Origin: Thioalkalivibrio sp. K90mix
GTDB lineage: Bacteria; Pseudomonadota; Gammaproteobacteria; Ectothiorhodospirales; Ectothiorhodospiraceae
Direction: 5' to 3'
Length of the DNA stretch: 64,000 bases
NCBI RefSeq assembly: GCF_000025545.1
Contig: NC_013889.1
Coordinates: 613,501 to 677,500, forward strand
The notes below the pieces were generated by a model that was not told where the DNA came from, searched no databases, and was given only the letters and a program-made list of their open reading frames with translations. Shown piece after piece: positions 1 to 9,877 of the stretch. Positions within the stretch are counted from its first letter, which is position 1, and each line of letters begins with the position of its first letter. Both the position numbers and the translations under genes were made by a program.

Positions 1-1010
1 GTGGAATTGCGTCTCTGGCGCTGACCTCCGGCATCCGGAAGGCCGTGAATCGGGCCCGCGAGCAGTTCGACAACCCGGTGATGGAGGCGATCTACACAGG
101 ACGTCGTGACGACAGCGCCTCGCTGGAACTGGTCCAGCACTTCAACGAGGCGAAGCTGCGCACGGTGCTCGGCCGCATCGAGGACAAGGCAGATGCCGTG
201 GCCGGTGACGCACAGACAATGGCGAGCAGTGTCGAGCAGACGGCCTTGGGCGTGGAACGCCAGCAAAACGAGATCGATCAGGTCGCCACGGCGATGAACG
301 AGATGACCTCGACCATCCAGGAGATGGCGAGCAATTCGTCGCGCGCGGCCGAGGCCGCCAACAACGCCGAGAACGAGACCGGTGCTGGCCAGGAGGTGGT
401 GAACGACACGGTGTCCGTGATCAACCGCATGGCGGCCGAGGTCGAGTCCACCGCCGAGAAGCTGGGCAAGCTGGAGGCGAGCACCGAGGAGATCGACAAG
501 ATCCTGGGTGTGATCCGCGAGATTGCCGAACAGACCAATCTGCTGGCGCTGAACGCCGCGATCGAGGCGGCCCGCGCGGGCGAACACGGCCGCGGCTTTG
601 CGGTGGTGGCCGACGAGGTGCGCTCGCTGTCGCAGCGTACGGACGAATCCACCGTGACCATCCGCAATATGATCGAGAGCCTGCAAAACGGTGCGCGCGA
701 GGCGATGTCCGCGATGCGCGCCAGTCAGGAGCAGGCCGCCGATGGCGTGGAAAAGGCCCGGGCGGCAGGCGATTCGCTGTCCACCATCCGTCAGGCCGTC
801 GCCCAGATCACCGAGATGAACACCCAGATCGCCACGGCGGTGGAGGAACAAAGCGCGGTCTCCGAGGAGATCAACCGCAACGTGACGTCCATCCGCGATG
901 TCGCCAGTGAAACCGGTTCGGTCTCGGTGCACGCCCGTGACGCCAGCGCGCGCATGCAGACCGAGGCCGCGGAACTCAAGGCATTGATCCAGCGTTTCGA
1001 GCAGCGGTAG
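1..1010 (+). CDS. Methyl-accepting chemotaxis protein, C-terminal part (5' truncated)
   Basis: The frame is open to the left edge (codons from base 3), so the GTG at 45 is not the real start; the gene begins outside the window. The visible part opens with the end of a membrane helix, then the phrase [13 protein letters not shown], typical of the region after the membrane anchor in Aer-like PAS/HAMP receptors, and then a long signalling coiled coil. The conserved hairpin tip, [20 protein letters not shown], lies about 160 residues after base 45. The protein should dimerise, cluster at the inner membrane and control CheA through CheW. The sensing domain is not visible, so the ligand (energy/redox for true Aer) cannot be assigned. 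No C-terminal CheR-docking pentapeptide is seen. Confidence 0.93.
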   Translation, partial: GIASLALTSGIRKAVNRAREQFDNPVMEAIYTGRRDDSASLELVQHFNEAKLRTVLGRIEDKADAVAGDAQTMASSVEQTALGVERQQNEIDQVATAMNEMTSTIQEMASNSSRAAEAANNAENETGAGQEVVNDTVSVINRMAAEVESTAEKLGKLEASTEEIDKILGVIREIAEQTNLLALNAAIEAARAGEHGRGFAVVADEVRSLSQRTDESTVTIRNMIESLQNGAREAMSAMRASQEQAADGVEKARAAGDSLSTIRQAVAQITEMNTQIATAVEEQSAVSEEINRNVTSIRDVASETGSVSVHARDASARMQTEAAELKALIQRFEQR

Positions 1011-1148
1011 ACTCCCCGCGGTTTGCCCGGCGCGCGGGCTCCGGAGGGGCGCGACAGCGCACCATAATACGCAGCGGAAAGACTTGTACGACCGCTCGGC
1101 CAGGGATCGGTATCGGGTGACACAAGCAGGATCGAGCCAGCGAATTCT

Positions 1149-1799
1149 ATGAACACGAGTTCCTTGCAGCCTCGGGTGATGGGCCTTTTCTTCACGCTGG
1201 GGTGTGTGTCGGGTGCCGCGCAGGGGGTGGAGGCCGAATACAACCTTGGCGTGTTTACCGACTACATCGACGACGGTGCCTCCAAGTCCGACAACGATCC
1301 GATCGTGCAGGGTGGCTTCGAGCTGGGCTTCCCCACCGGCGTGTTCACCGGTGTGCAGGCCTCCAGTCTCGGCAGCGGCCGTGGCAGCGAGATTGTGCCG
1401 TTTGTCGGCTACGGCTTCGATGCCGGGCCGGTCGGGGTCGAGTTTGGTTACGAGCACTTCCACTACACCGATCTCGACGAGCGCTACGAGGGCGAGACCT
1501 TTGTGGTGGTGGACTGGGGACCGGTGTACGCAGGAGCGAATTACCTGGCCCATGCCCATGATCGTGACGCCCGGGGCAGCCGGGAATTCTTCGCGGGTAC
1601 TGCATTCGAGGTGGCCCCGCGTACCGACGTGTTCGCCGAGGTGGGCCACGACCGTCCCGCCGATGACGACAACGCGGCATTCTGGGAACTGGGTGCGGCG
1701 CACGCGACGGACTTTGGCACCTTCTCGCTGACCTACGCCTCGCGTGACGAGAGTGGTGCGCAGCACCTGCTGGTCGGCGGCTACAGCGTTCACTTCTGA
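1149..1799 (+). CDS. TorF-family putative outer-membrane porin
   Basis: A 216-residue protein with an N-terminal hydrophobic signal ending near ...GAAQGVEA, followed by alternating beta-strand-like segments rich in Gly, Tyr and acidic residues, and a terminal aromatic (…YSVHF), the usual outer-membrane beta-barrel signature. The opening of the mature part (NLGVFTDYIDDGAS) resembles the TorF/Gcw_chp family of small putative porins. The family has no well-defined substrate. ATG 1149 was taken as start, but no good Shine-Dalgarno is seen; ATG 1179 would still leave a signal peptide. It stands alone, convergent with ispG. The barrel call is firm; the family name rests on pattern recognition. Confidence 0.75.
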   Translation: MNTSSLQPRVMGLFFTLGCVSGAAQGVEAEYNLGVFTDYIDDGASKSDNDPIVQGGFELGFPTGVFTGVQASSLGSGRGSEIVPFVGYGFDAGPVGVEFGYEHFHYTDLDERYEGETFVVVDWGPVYAGANYLAHAHDRDARGSREFFAGTAFEVAPRTDVFAEVGHDRPADDDNAAFWELGAAHATDFGTFSLTYASRDESGAQHLLVGGYSVHF

Positions 1800-1886
1800 C
1801 GCTCGCGTTGGGGATGGGCTACGCGGTCATCTCGGGCACCGCGCGGCAGTGATTCGGGATCTTGCGGCCGAGGTGAAACGCCGGGG

Positions 1887-1918
1887 ATCCCGGCCCTTCG
1901 CTTCGCTGCGGCCGGGAT
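1887..1918. repeat. GC-rich inverted repeat between convergent genes
   Basis: ATCCCGGCC (1887-1895) pairs with GGCCGGGAT (1910-1918), a 9-bp perfect stem with a 14-base loop. It lies between the ends of the porin gene and ispG and has no T tract on either side. It could end transcription in a GC-rich genome or be one copy of a dispersed palindromic repeat. No second copy was noticed in this window. Confidence 0.5.
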
Positions 1919-1938
1919 GGCGCCGTACGGGGGATGCG

Positions 1939-3165
<1,227 letters not shown>

Positions 3166-3259
3166 GTCGAGGCTGCGGGCGCGTCAATTCGGTGCGCCGA
3201 GTGTAACGCAGGCCCCGCCCCCTGCCGAGACGCCGCAGGCACGCAGGGGTTGCCGCGGT

Positions 3260-4354
3260 TCACGGATTCAGGGCCGCCTTCCACGGCTGGAAGGTCCGGT
3301 CGATCGCCTCGCGGCTGGCCGCGTGGCGTGCCTCGACATGCTCGGCGATGGCCTGCTGCCAGGTCAGTCGGATCTCGGCGTGCAGGGCGTTAAGGGCCTC
3401 GTGCAGGGCGGCCTCGAGGTCCTCGCGGTGGCGCGCCTCGTCGATCCGCAGCAGTATCCAGTCGGTCCCAACCCAGGCCGCGCCGGCGGCCGCGAGGCCG
3501 CAGCCGAGCGAGACCGGGCCGCTCCAGGCACAGACCCCCGCGCCCAGGGCCCCTGCGCGCCCGGCCCGGGTCAATGCTGCGCCGCCACTGCGCGCCGCCT
3601 GCGCCGCCAGCCGGGCCTGTACCGCACGGGCGATCAGCGGGGTCGCCAGTCCCGTCCCGGCGGCGGCCGTGGCCGCCAGGCCCGCGCGTTGTTCCAGCCG
3701 CGCGAGATCCGCATCCATCGCACTGGCCAGTTGCTGGGCCCGTTCGATGCGTGCGTGCTGCTCGGTTGGAGACTGCAGGGCCGCCGGCGTGGCGGGTACG
3801 CGGGCGTCGGCCATCTCGCGCGTCAGGGCGATGCGCCAGGCATCCCGGACCTTGCGCTGATCCTCGTCCAGACCCCATTGCGCCCGTTCGGCCAGCGCCT
3901 GCAGGGGGGCGTCCCACAGCTCATCCGGCAGGAGCCGGTCGCGCAGGGCCCGTGTGGCCGCGTCGTCTTCCGCGGTGCCCAGCCACTGGGCACCGCGGAG
4001 CAACAGGCGCTGATACTCGGCACCCAGCGAGAAGTACCAGTCCGCGACCTCGGGCACGCGGTCATGCAGGGTCTGGAAGTGCTGGTCCAGTTCGTGATCG
4101 ATCCGGGTCTGCCACTGGCTGCGGACCTGCTCGTCACCGGCCTCCAGCCACTCCAGCGAAAAGCGCTCCAGGCGGCTCAGCCGGTCGCGGTCGAGCCGAT
4201 AGCGCTCGCCCTCGAACTCGAGTTCGACATGCGCCTGGTCATCCCATTGGCGCGGTTCGTGGCGATCGACCTGGGCCAGGAACGCGGCCGCCGCAAGGGC
4301 GGTCAGCGCGAACCAGACCAGGGTCCGCAGGAGTCTACGGTTGCGCGGGGTCAT
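3260..4354 (-). CDS. Membrane-anchored protein of unknown function
   Basis: A 364-residue protein. Residues about 8-27 form one hydrophobic anchor. Then comes a long, highly charged, probably helical region rich in Asp, Glu, Arg and Gln (30-240). Around 255-320 there is an Ala/Gly-rich hydrophobic stretch able to form one or two membrane helices, and a helical charged tail follows. Its start overlaps the end of the preceding gene (4335-5165) by 20 bases, so the pair is very likely translationally coupled and works together. No catalytic motif is recognised and no function is proposed. Codon use matches the neighbours, so it looks like a native gene. Confidence 0.8.
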   Translation of the reverse strand: MTPRNRRLLRTLVWFALTALAAAAFLAQVDRHEPRQWDDQAHVELEFEGERYRLDRDRLSRLERFSLEWLEAGDEQVRSQWQTRIDHELDQHFQTLHDRVPEVADWYFSLGAEYQRLLLRGAQWLGTAEDDAATRALRDRLLPDELWDAPLQALAERAQWGLDEDQRKVRDAWRIALTREMADARVPATPAALQSPTEQHARIERAQQLASAMDADLARLEQRAGLAATAAAGTGLATPLIARAVQARLAAQAARSGGAALTRAGRAGALGAGVCAWSGPVSLGCGLAAAGAAWVGTDWILLRIDEARHREDLEAALHEALNALHAEIRLTWQQAIAEHVEARHAASREAIDRTFQPWKAALNP

Positions 4355-5165
4355 CGCCGGGATCGCGGGGCGGGAACAGCCCGTTGGCCAGCAGCAGGAA
4401 GCCGGCGGCCAGGAATGCCTGTTCGATCAATAGCAGCGACCAGGCCACCAGCACCGGCAGGGGCTGGGCACCGGGCGGCAGCCACTGCTGGCCAAGCCAC
4501 AGGCGCAGCCCGTCCTGGGCCGCGGCCAGCTGCAGCCCGATCTCCAGCACGGCGCTGCGGGCGCCCTCGTGCTCCACCATGAACCAGATCACCTGTTCCA
4601 GCGAGGTCCCGGACAGATCCGGATACCAGCCGCGCAGGGCGAGCACCAGCAGGGCCAGCGTCAGCCCGCCGCCGGTGATCCACAAGGCGCCGCGCCGGGC
4701 CAGTTCCGGGGCCAGCCGCGGGTGCGCATGACCGGCGATCAGACGGGCAAAGACGGCCTCCAGCGCGACCAGTGCCAGCGCGCCCGCGACCAGGACCGCC
4801 CACACCGCCGGGGTCTGGATGCGGGCCAGCGCCAGCACCAGCAGCCCGCCCAGCAGGGCCCCCACGATCAGGTGACGCAATGCCATCAGCGGGCCACCGC
4901 GCAGGCGTTCGCTCCACGGACTGGCCGCATCCAGATAGCCGCGCAGGAACGCCGCCCGGCGCAGACGGTGGCGGCGAAAGCCTCCATAGCCGATCAGCAG
5001 GGTCGCGCCGATCCACAGGGCCAGGATCACCGCCTCGGGCGCCACGCGCAGGTTCAGGTGAAGCAGCCACAGCCCCATCAGCAGGAGCACCAGCGTGAAC
5101 AGCTGGCGGGCGGCAGTGGCCGGCGCCCGGGTGGGCACCGCGGCGGCGGGGGCAGTGGCGGACAT
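4335..5165 (-). CDS. Multi-pass inner-membrane protein of unknown function
   Basis: A 276-residue protein with about six hydrophobic segments (roughly 20-60, 95-145, 155-180 and 232-262) and short Arg-rich connections, consistent with an inner-membrane protein. A soluble-looking stretch near 180-230 contains a Trp/Gln-rich patch. It is the first gene of a two-gene unit with the downstream anchored protein (20-base overlap). The start ATG 5165 diverges from the retropepsin-like gene on the other strand. No family was recognised; a role as membrane partner for the helical downstream protein is only an inference from the coupling. Confidence 0.8.
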   Translation of the reverse strand: MSATAPAAAVPTRAPATAARQLFTLVLLLMGLWLLHLNLRVAPEAVILALWIGATLLIGYGGFRRHRLRRAAFLRGYLDAASPWSERLRGGPLMALRHLIVGALLGGLLVLALARIQTPAVWAVLVAGALALVALEAVFARLIAGHAHPRLAPELARRGALWITGGGLTLALLVLALRGWYPDLSGTSLEQVIWFMVEHEGARSAVLEIGLQLAAAQDGLRLWLGQQWLPPGAQPLPVLVAWSLLLIEQAFLAAGFLLLANGLFPPRDPGDDPAQP

Positions 5166-5272
5166 GCGTGACTCCGCAAGGGATGTCTCCCGATGGTAGC
5201 AAGCGCAGGCGTCGCGTGATGCAGGGACAAGCCGTTCTGGTTCAGTTCAGGCGGTCAGGGTATAACCGAGGC

Positions 5273-5911
5273 ATGCTACGCATCGCCGTCATCATTCTGC
5301 TTTGCCTGTTCGCCGCGCCGGTAGCGGCGGAGGACTGGCAGCTGCATGCCGTGTTCGGCAATCAGGTCGTGTTGTCGGTCGACGGCGAGCGCGCGCTGGT
5401 CGGCGAGGGCGAGACCGGGCCGGGCGGGGTGCGGGTGTTGCGTATCTCCGGCAGTGGCGCGGTGGTCGAGCGCGACGGCGAGCGCCGCGAACTTCAGGTG
5501 GAAAGACGCCCCCGCGGTGCCGGTACCCCTCGGGCCGATCGACGCGGGGCCGGGATTACCGTACATCGGGATTCGGCGGGCGAGCACGCGGTTACCGGTG
5601 GGGCCAATGGCCAGGCGGTGACTTTCGTGATTGATCCGGGTACCGAGGCGGTGCTGCTGCGCGAGCGCGATGCACGGCGTGCGGGCCTCGACCCCGACCG
5701 TGGGGAATCGGTGCGTGTCGAGCGTGCGCAGGGCACAGTGGAGGGGCGTTCGCTACGCATTGACCGACTGCAGCTGGGTCATCTGGCGCGCGATGATGTC
5801 CCGGCTATCGTGCTGGCCGACCATGACCTTCCGCGCTCGCGGCTGGGCCAGGCGTTTCTGGACGCCTTCGAGATCGAGTTCGACGGTGGGGCCTACACCA
5901 TCCGGCCGTAA
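5273..5911 (+). CDS. Degenerate retropepsin-like (clan AA aspartic protease fold) periplasmic protein
   Basis: A 212-residue protein with a clear signal peptide (MLRIAVIILLCLFAAPVAA). The C-terminal 110 residues have the layout of bacterial retropepsin-like proteases: an FVIDPG catalytic-loop position, then LLRERDARRAGL, an LQLGHL strand, and LGQAFLDAFEIE near the end, matching the LGMSFL element. The active triad D-T/S-G is replaced here by D-P-G, so proteolysis is doubtful although the Asp remains. The N-terminal half carries a short beta domain. ATG 5273 was chosen because it starts the signal peptide. A -10-like TATAAC (5261-5266) ends only 6 bases before it, so the message may be nearly leaderless. 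Confidence 0.72.
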   Translation: MLRIAVIILLCLFAAPVAAEDWQLHAVFGNQVVLSVDGERALVGEGETGPGGVRVLRISGSGAVVERDGERRELQVERRPRGAGTPRADRRGAGITVHRDSAGEHAVTGGANGQAVTFVIDPGTEAVLLRERDARRAGLDPDRGESVRVERAQGTVEGRSLRIDRLQLGHLARDDVPAIVLADHDLPRSRLGQAFLDAFEIEFDGGAYTIRP

Positions 5912-5979
5912 TCTCACCTTCGAAGCCTGCGGGGTGGATTCGCGTTAGGATGCCGCAAGTCCACCACTGCTGATTCCCT

Positions 5980-7314
5980 ATGCCGCTGATTCGGCGCCAC
6001 CCCGTCGATGCCCCTGCCCCGCGCCGCGAGATCTTCGGCTGGGCGATGTTCGACTTCGCCAACCAGGCCTACACGCTGCTGATCATCACGGTGATCTTCG
6101 GCGATCTGTTCACCCGCATCATTGTCGGTGACGGGCCGGACTATCGGCTGGGCAATCTGCTGTGGAGCCTGAGCCTGGCAATCAGCTACGGGATGGTGGT
6201 GATCGCCGCCCCGTTCGCCGGTGCGATCATGGATGCCACGGCCTCGCGCAAGCGCTTCCTGATGGCCTCCTGGATGCTGACCGTGATCGCCACGGCGATG
6301 CTCTACTTCGTCGAGCCAGGGCTGGTGGTCTTCGGCATGGCGCTGATCATCGCCTCCAACTTCGGCTATGCGATTGGCGAATCCTTTATCGCCAGCTTTC
6401 TGCCGAGCCTCGGGCCGCCGGAGAAGCTTGGCTGGATCTCCGGGCTCGGGTGGGGCATGGGCTATGTCGGCGGGCTGATTGCCACCGCCTTTGCCCTGGG
6501 TCTGCTGGGTGACGTCAGCGAGGAGAACTTCGAGCGCATCCGCTGGGTGGGCCCGTTCGCCGCGGCCTTCTTCCTGATTTCCGCGATCCCGACCTTCCTG
6601 TTCCTGAGAGAGCGCGGCACGCGCCGGCGGATGCATCGGCGGTTGCAACTGGGGCTGGGCTGGCGCCGCGTGTGCGAGGCACTGGTCACCCTGGCTCAGC
6701 GCCGCGAGCTGCGTGCACTGTATGTGTCCATCTTCTTCATGATGGCCGGGATCTACATCATCATCGCCTTCACTTTCATCTACGGCTCGCAGGTGATCCA
6801 GTGGGAGGAGTCGGTGCGCATCGCGATGTTCGTGATCACCCAGGTCACGGCCATCATCGGGGCGATCGGGTTTGGCTTCCTGATGGACCGCGTCGGGCCG
6901 GTACGCATCTACCGCATCACCCTGGCGCTGTGGGCGCTGGCGGTGCTGGCGATCTTCGGTACCTCGGCCATTGCCCAGTGGCTGAGCGCGTTGCTGGGCC
7001 AGCCGGTCGAGGCGCAGATGGTGTTTCTCGGGGTCGGGATCATCGCCGGGCTGTGTCTAGGGGCTGCACAGTCGGCCGGGCGCGCGCTGGTGGGCATGAT
7101 GGTGCCGGTCCGCGAGGCGGGGCGCTGGTTTGGCTTCTGGGCGCTGTCGGCACGGGCGGCGGCGATCTTTGGCCTGGTCGGGATTGGCCTGCTGCAGGCC
7201 TGGCTGGGGCTGGCCAACGCGATCCTGTTCTGCCTGTTCCTGTTCGTGGCCGCACTGCTGGCGTCGATTCCGGTGCATCTCGCTCGGCGCAACCGTGAGC
7301 CCGATACGGCCTGA
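5980..7314 (+). CDS. UMF1-family MFS transporter
   Basis: A 444-residue polytopic protein with about 12 hydrophobic segments. The N-terminal FGWAMFDFANQAYTLLI is the hallmark of the UMF1 (Atg22-like) branch of the major facilitator superfamily, and GAIMDATASRKRFL matches the MFS loop 2-3 motif. Members sit in the inner membrane; substrates of bacterial UMF1 proteins are mostly unknown. The start ATG 5980 lacks a clear Shine-Dalgarno. It is monocistronic and convergent with marC-like. The family is confident, the substrate is not assignable. Confidence 0.9.
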   Translation: MPLIRRHPVDAPAPRREIFGWAMFDFANQAYTLLIITVIFGDLFTRIIVGDGPDYRLGNLLWSLSLAISYGMVVIAAPFAGAIMDATASRKRFLMASWMLTVIATAMLYFVEPGLVVFGMALIIASNFGYAIGESFIASFLPSLGPPEKLGWISGLGWGMGYVGGLIATAFALGLLGDVSEENFERIRWVGPFAAAFFLISAIPTFLFLRERGTRRRMHRRLQLGLGWRRVCEALVTLAQRRELRALYVSIFFMMAGIYIIIAFTFIYGSQVIQWEESVRIAMFVITQVTAIIGAIGFGFLMDRVGPVRIYRITLALWALAVLAIFGTSAIAQWLSALLGQPVEAQMVFLGVGIIAGLCLGAAQSAGRALVGMMVPVREAGRWFGFWALSARAAAIFGLVGIGLLQAWLGLANAILFCLFLFVAALLASIPVHLARRNREPDTA

Positions 7315-7336
7315 CCCGGAGGGCCGTTGCGCTGTC

Positions 7337-8044
7337 CTAATCGTGATCGCGCGCCGGCACGCGCGGGTCCTCCACCTCGTTCTCGTCCAGCATCTGCGTA
7401 TCCAGCATGAAGCCGATCGCCGCGTCGCTGATGCCGTTGATCACGAACTGTACGGCCAGCACGGCGAGGATCAGGCCGAAGACCTTGGTCAGGATGTCCT
7501 TCCCGGTATCGCCCAGGTACTGAACGATGTAGCGCGAATAGATCATCGCGAAGTAGCAGGCCACCATGCAGGCCAGCACGCCGAGGAATACGAGCCCCGT
7601 GTGATAAACAGTCGGCGCCTCGCTGGTCAGGATCATCACCGTGGCGATCGCGCCCGGGCCGCTCATGAACGGGATGGCCAGCGGGATCACCGAGATGTCC
7701 TCGGTCACCTGCCCCTTGTCGGCCTTGACCTCCTCGGCGGTCTCCTTCTCGGTCGCGCCCTTTTGCCGGATCATGCCGATTGCAATGCCGAACAGGATGA
7801 TCCCGCCGGCGATACGAAACGCCGCCAGGGTGATCCCGAACAGCTGGAAGATCACCCCGCCCAGCAGGGCGAACGCGAACAGCAGCGAGGTGGCCACCTT
7901 CACCGAACGCAGCGCGATCGCCCGGCGCTTCTCCTCCGAGGCACGCGGCAGCATCGCCATGAAGATGAAGGCGGTGGTCAGCGGGTTCACGATCACGAAC
8001 ACCGCCAGGAAGGTGACGACCAGGTATTCCAGCAATACAAGCAT
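7337..8044 (-). CDS. MarC-family integral membrane protein
   Basis: A 235-residue protein with six hydrophobic segments in two groups of three, separated by a charged loop near residues 95-120. Conserved family phrases are visible: VNPLTTAFIFMAMLP near residue 20, and IPLAIPFMSGPGAIATVM around 125-142. The E. coli founder was once linked to multiple antibiotic resistance but that role is not supported; the biochemical function is unknown. The C-terminus is short and acidic. It is convergent with the UMF1 gene (22 bases between stops) and divergent from cysM. Confidence 0.92.
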   Translation of the reverse strand: MLVLLEYLVVTFLAVFVIVNPLTTAFIFMAMLPRASEEKRRAIALRSVKVATSLLFAFALLGGVIFQLFGITLAAFRIAGGIILFGIAIGMIRQKGATEKETAEEVKADKGQVTEDISVIPLAIPFMSGPGAIATVMILTSEAPTVYHTGLVFLGVLACMVACYFAMIYSRYIVQYLGDTGKDILTKVFGLILAVLAVQFVINGISDAAIGFMLDTQMLDENEVEDPRVPARDHD

Positions 8045-8162
8045 GACAGGAGCTTAGGCCGGAATCGCGGAGCTTTCGAGAGGAAAAGGCGTGGTGGCGG
8101 CTCCGGAGCCTGCAGCGGCATGCGTGGGCAGGGACGGGGCCCGGTCGTTATACTCTGCGCGC

Positions 8163-9074
8163 ATGAAGAAACGCCTGCATCCTGAATCCTTCCCGACCCT
8201 CGAGCACTTTGTCGGCAACACGCCGCTGGTGCGCCTGCAGCGCATGTCGGCGGACCTGCCGTCCACCGTGCTGGTCAAGCTCGAGGGCAACAATCCCGCC
8301 GGCTCGGTCAAGGACCGGCCCGCGCTGAACATGATCCAGGCGGCCGAGCGCCGCGGCGACATCCAGCCGGGCGATACCCTGATCGAGGCGACCAGCGGCA
8401 ATACCGGCATCGCGCTGGCGATGGTCGCGGCGATGAAGGGCTATCGCATGATCCTGGTGATGCCGGACAACATGTCGGCCGAGCGCCGCGCCTCGATGAA
8501 GGCCTTTGGCGCCGAGCTGGTGCTGGTCTCGCGCGAGGAGAGCATGGAGGGCGCGCGCGATTTGGCCGATCGCATGGAGGCCGAGGGCAAGGGTCGGGTG
8601 CTGAACCAGTTCGGCAATCCGGACAACCCGGATGCGCACTACATTGGCACCGGGCCGGAGATCTGGCGCGACACCGAGGGCACGGTGACCCACTTCGTCT
8701 CGGCGATGGGCACCACCGGCACCATCATGGGCGTGTCGCGCTATCTGAAGGAGCGCGACCCCAGCGTGCAGATCGTCGGCGTGCAGCCCACCGAAGGATC
8801 GTCCATCCCCGGTATCCGCCGCTGGCCGGAGGCGTACCTGCCGACCATCTTCGAGGCCTCGCGGGTCGATCAGACCGTGGACGTGACCCAGGAGGAGGCC
8901 GAGGACACCATGCGCCGGCTGGCGAGCGAGGAGGGCATCTTCGCCGGGGTCTCGTCCGGTGGGTCCGTGGCCGCGGCCCTGAAGCTCGCGGCCGCGACCG
9001 AGGGCGGCACCTTCGTCGCGATCATCTGCGACCGCGGCGACCGTTACATCTCCACCGGCGTGTTCCCCGCATGA
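8163..9074 (+). CDS. cysM: Cysteine synthase B (O-acetylserine sulfhydrylase)
   Basis: A 303-residue PLP enzyme that makes cysteine from O-acetylserine and sulfide or thiosulfate. The PLP lysine lies in NPAGSVKDRPALNMI, the substrate loop is TSGNTGIA, and the phosphate loop GTTGT is near residue 180. The absence of a longer C-terminal region and the tail ICDRGDRYISTGVF favour CysM over CysK. ATG 8163 gives the expected N-terminus. A -10-like TATACT (8149-8154) ends 8 bases upstream and no Shine-Dalgarno is visible, suggesting a very short or absent leader. The stop overlaps the next start (ATGA), so translation is coupled to the exonuclease gene. Thiosulfate use would fit a sulfur oxidiser. 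Confidence 0.95.
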   Translation: MKKRLHPESFPTLEHFVGNTPLVRLQRMSADLPSTVLVKLEGNNPAGSVKDRPALNMIQAAERRGDIQPGDTLIEATSGNTGIALAMVAAMKGYRMILVMPDNMSAERRASMKAFGAELVLVSREESMEGARDLADRMEAEGKGRVLNQFGNPDNPDAHYIGTGPEIWRDTEGTVTHFVSAMGTTGTIMGVSRYLKERDPSVQIVGVQPTEGSSIPGIRRWPEAYLPTIFEASRVDQTVDVTQEEAEDTMRRLASEEGIFAGVSSGGSVAAALKLAAATEGGTFVAIICDRGDRYISTGVFPA

Positions 9075-9877
9075 GCGCCCCGATCCTGATCTTCGATCTC
9101 GAGACCGTCCCCGACATCGACGGCGCCCGGCGCCTGCACGACTTCGAGGGCCTGAGCGATCACGAGGTGGCGGAGGCGCTGTTCGCCCTGCGCCGCGCAC
9201 AGGCCGGCACGGAGTTCCTGAAGCACCCGCTGCACCGCATCGTCTCCATCGGCGTGCTCTACCAGGGCGGCGACGCGCTGAAGCTCTCCGCCTTCGGGCG
9301 CGAGGGCGAGGACAGCCCGGCGCCGACCGAGGCCGAGCTGCTGCGCCAGTTCTTCGACGTGATCGACAAGCGCACGCCGCAGTTGGTCAGCTGGAACGGC
9401 GGCGGCTTTGACCTGCCGGTGCTGCATTATCGTGCGCTGGTCAACGGCGTGCAGGCCCCGCGCTACTGGGAGCAGGGTGACGACGACCGCGAGTTTCGCT
9501 ACAACAACTACCTGTCGCGGTTTCACTGGCGGCATGTGGACCTGATGGACGTGCTGGCCGGCTTCCAGGGCCGCGCGGTCACCAGCCTCGACATGATGGC
9601 CAGCCTGCTCGGCTTCCCCGGCAAGCTGGGCATGGACGGCTCCAAGGTCTGGCCGGCCTGGCGCGACGGGCGTCAGGCCGAGATCCACGACTATGTGGAG
9701 CACGACGTGCTGAACACCTATCTGGTCTGGCTGCGCTTCGAATACATGCGCGGCAATCTGACCGACGCGGCCCTGGCCAGCCGGCAGCAGCAGCTGGCCG
9801 AATACCTGAAGGCCAGCGGCGCGGCTCACCACCGGGAATTTCTCGACGCCTGGCAGGCGGCCGGACGCACGGGCTGA
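9071..9877 (+). CDS. DEDDy-type predicted 3'-5' exonuclease (PolB-associated family)
   Basis: A 268-residue protein with the DEDD exonuclease motifs: IFDLETVPD (Exo I), SWNGGGFDLPVL near 117 (Exo II), and a C-terminal DYVEHDVLNTYLVW (Exo III, Y-x3-D form). This matches the family of stand-alone 3'-5' exonucleases resembling the proofreading domain of family B polymerases. The full set of acidic residues suggests activity on single-stranded DNA or RNA ends; the substrate is unknown. It overlaps cysM by four bases and rlmD by one, so the three genes form one tight transcription unit with no obvious functional link. Confidence 0.9.
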   Translation: MSAPILIFDLETVPDIDGARRLHDFEGLSDHEVAEALFALRRAQAGTEFLKHPLHRIVSIGVLYQGGDALKLSAFGREGEDSPAPTEAELLRQFFDVIDKRTPQLVSWNGGGFDLPVLHYRALVNGVQAPRYWEQGDDDREFRYNNYLSRFHWRHVDLMDVLAGFQGRAVTSLDMMASLLGFPGKLGMDGSKVWPAWRDGRQAEIHDYVEHDVLNTYLVWLRFEYMRGNLTDAALASRQQQLAEYLKASGAAHHREFLDAWQAAGRTG

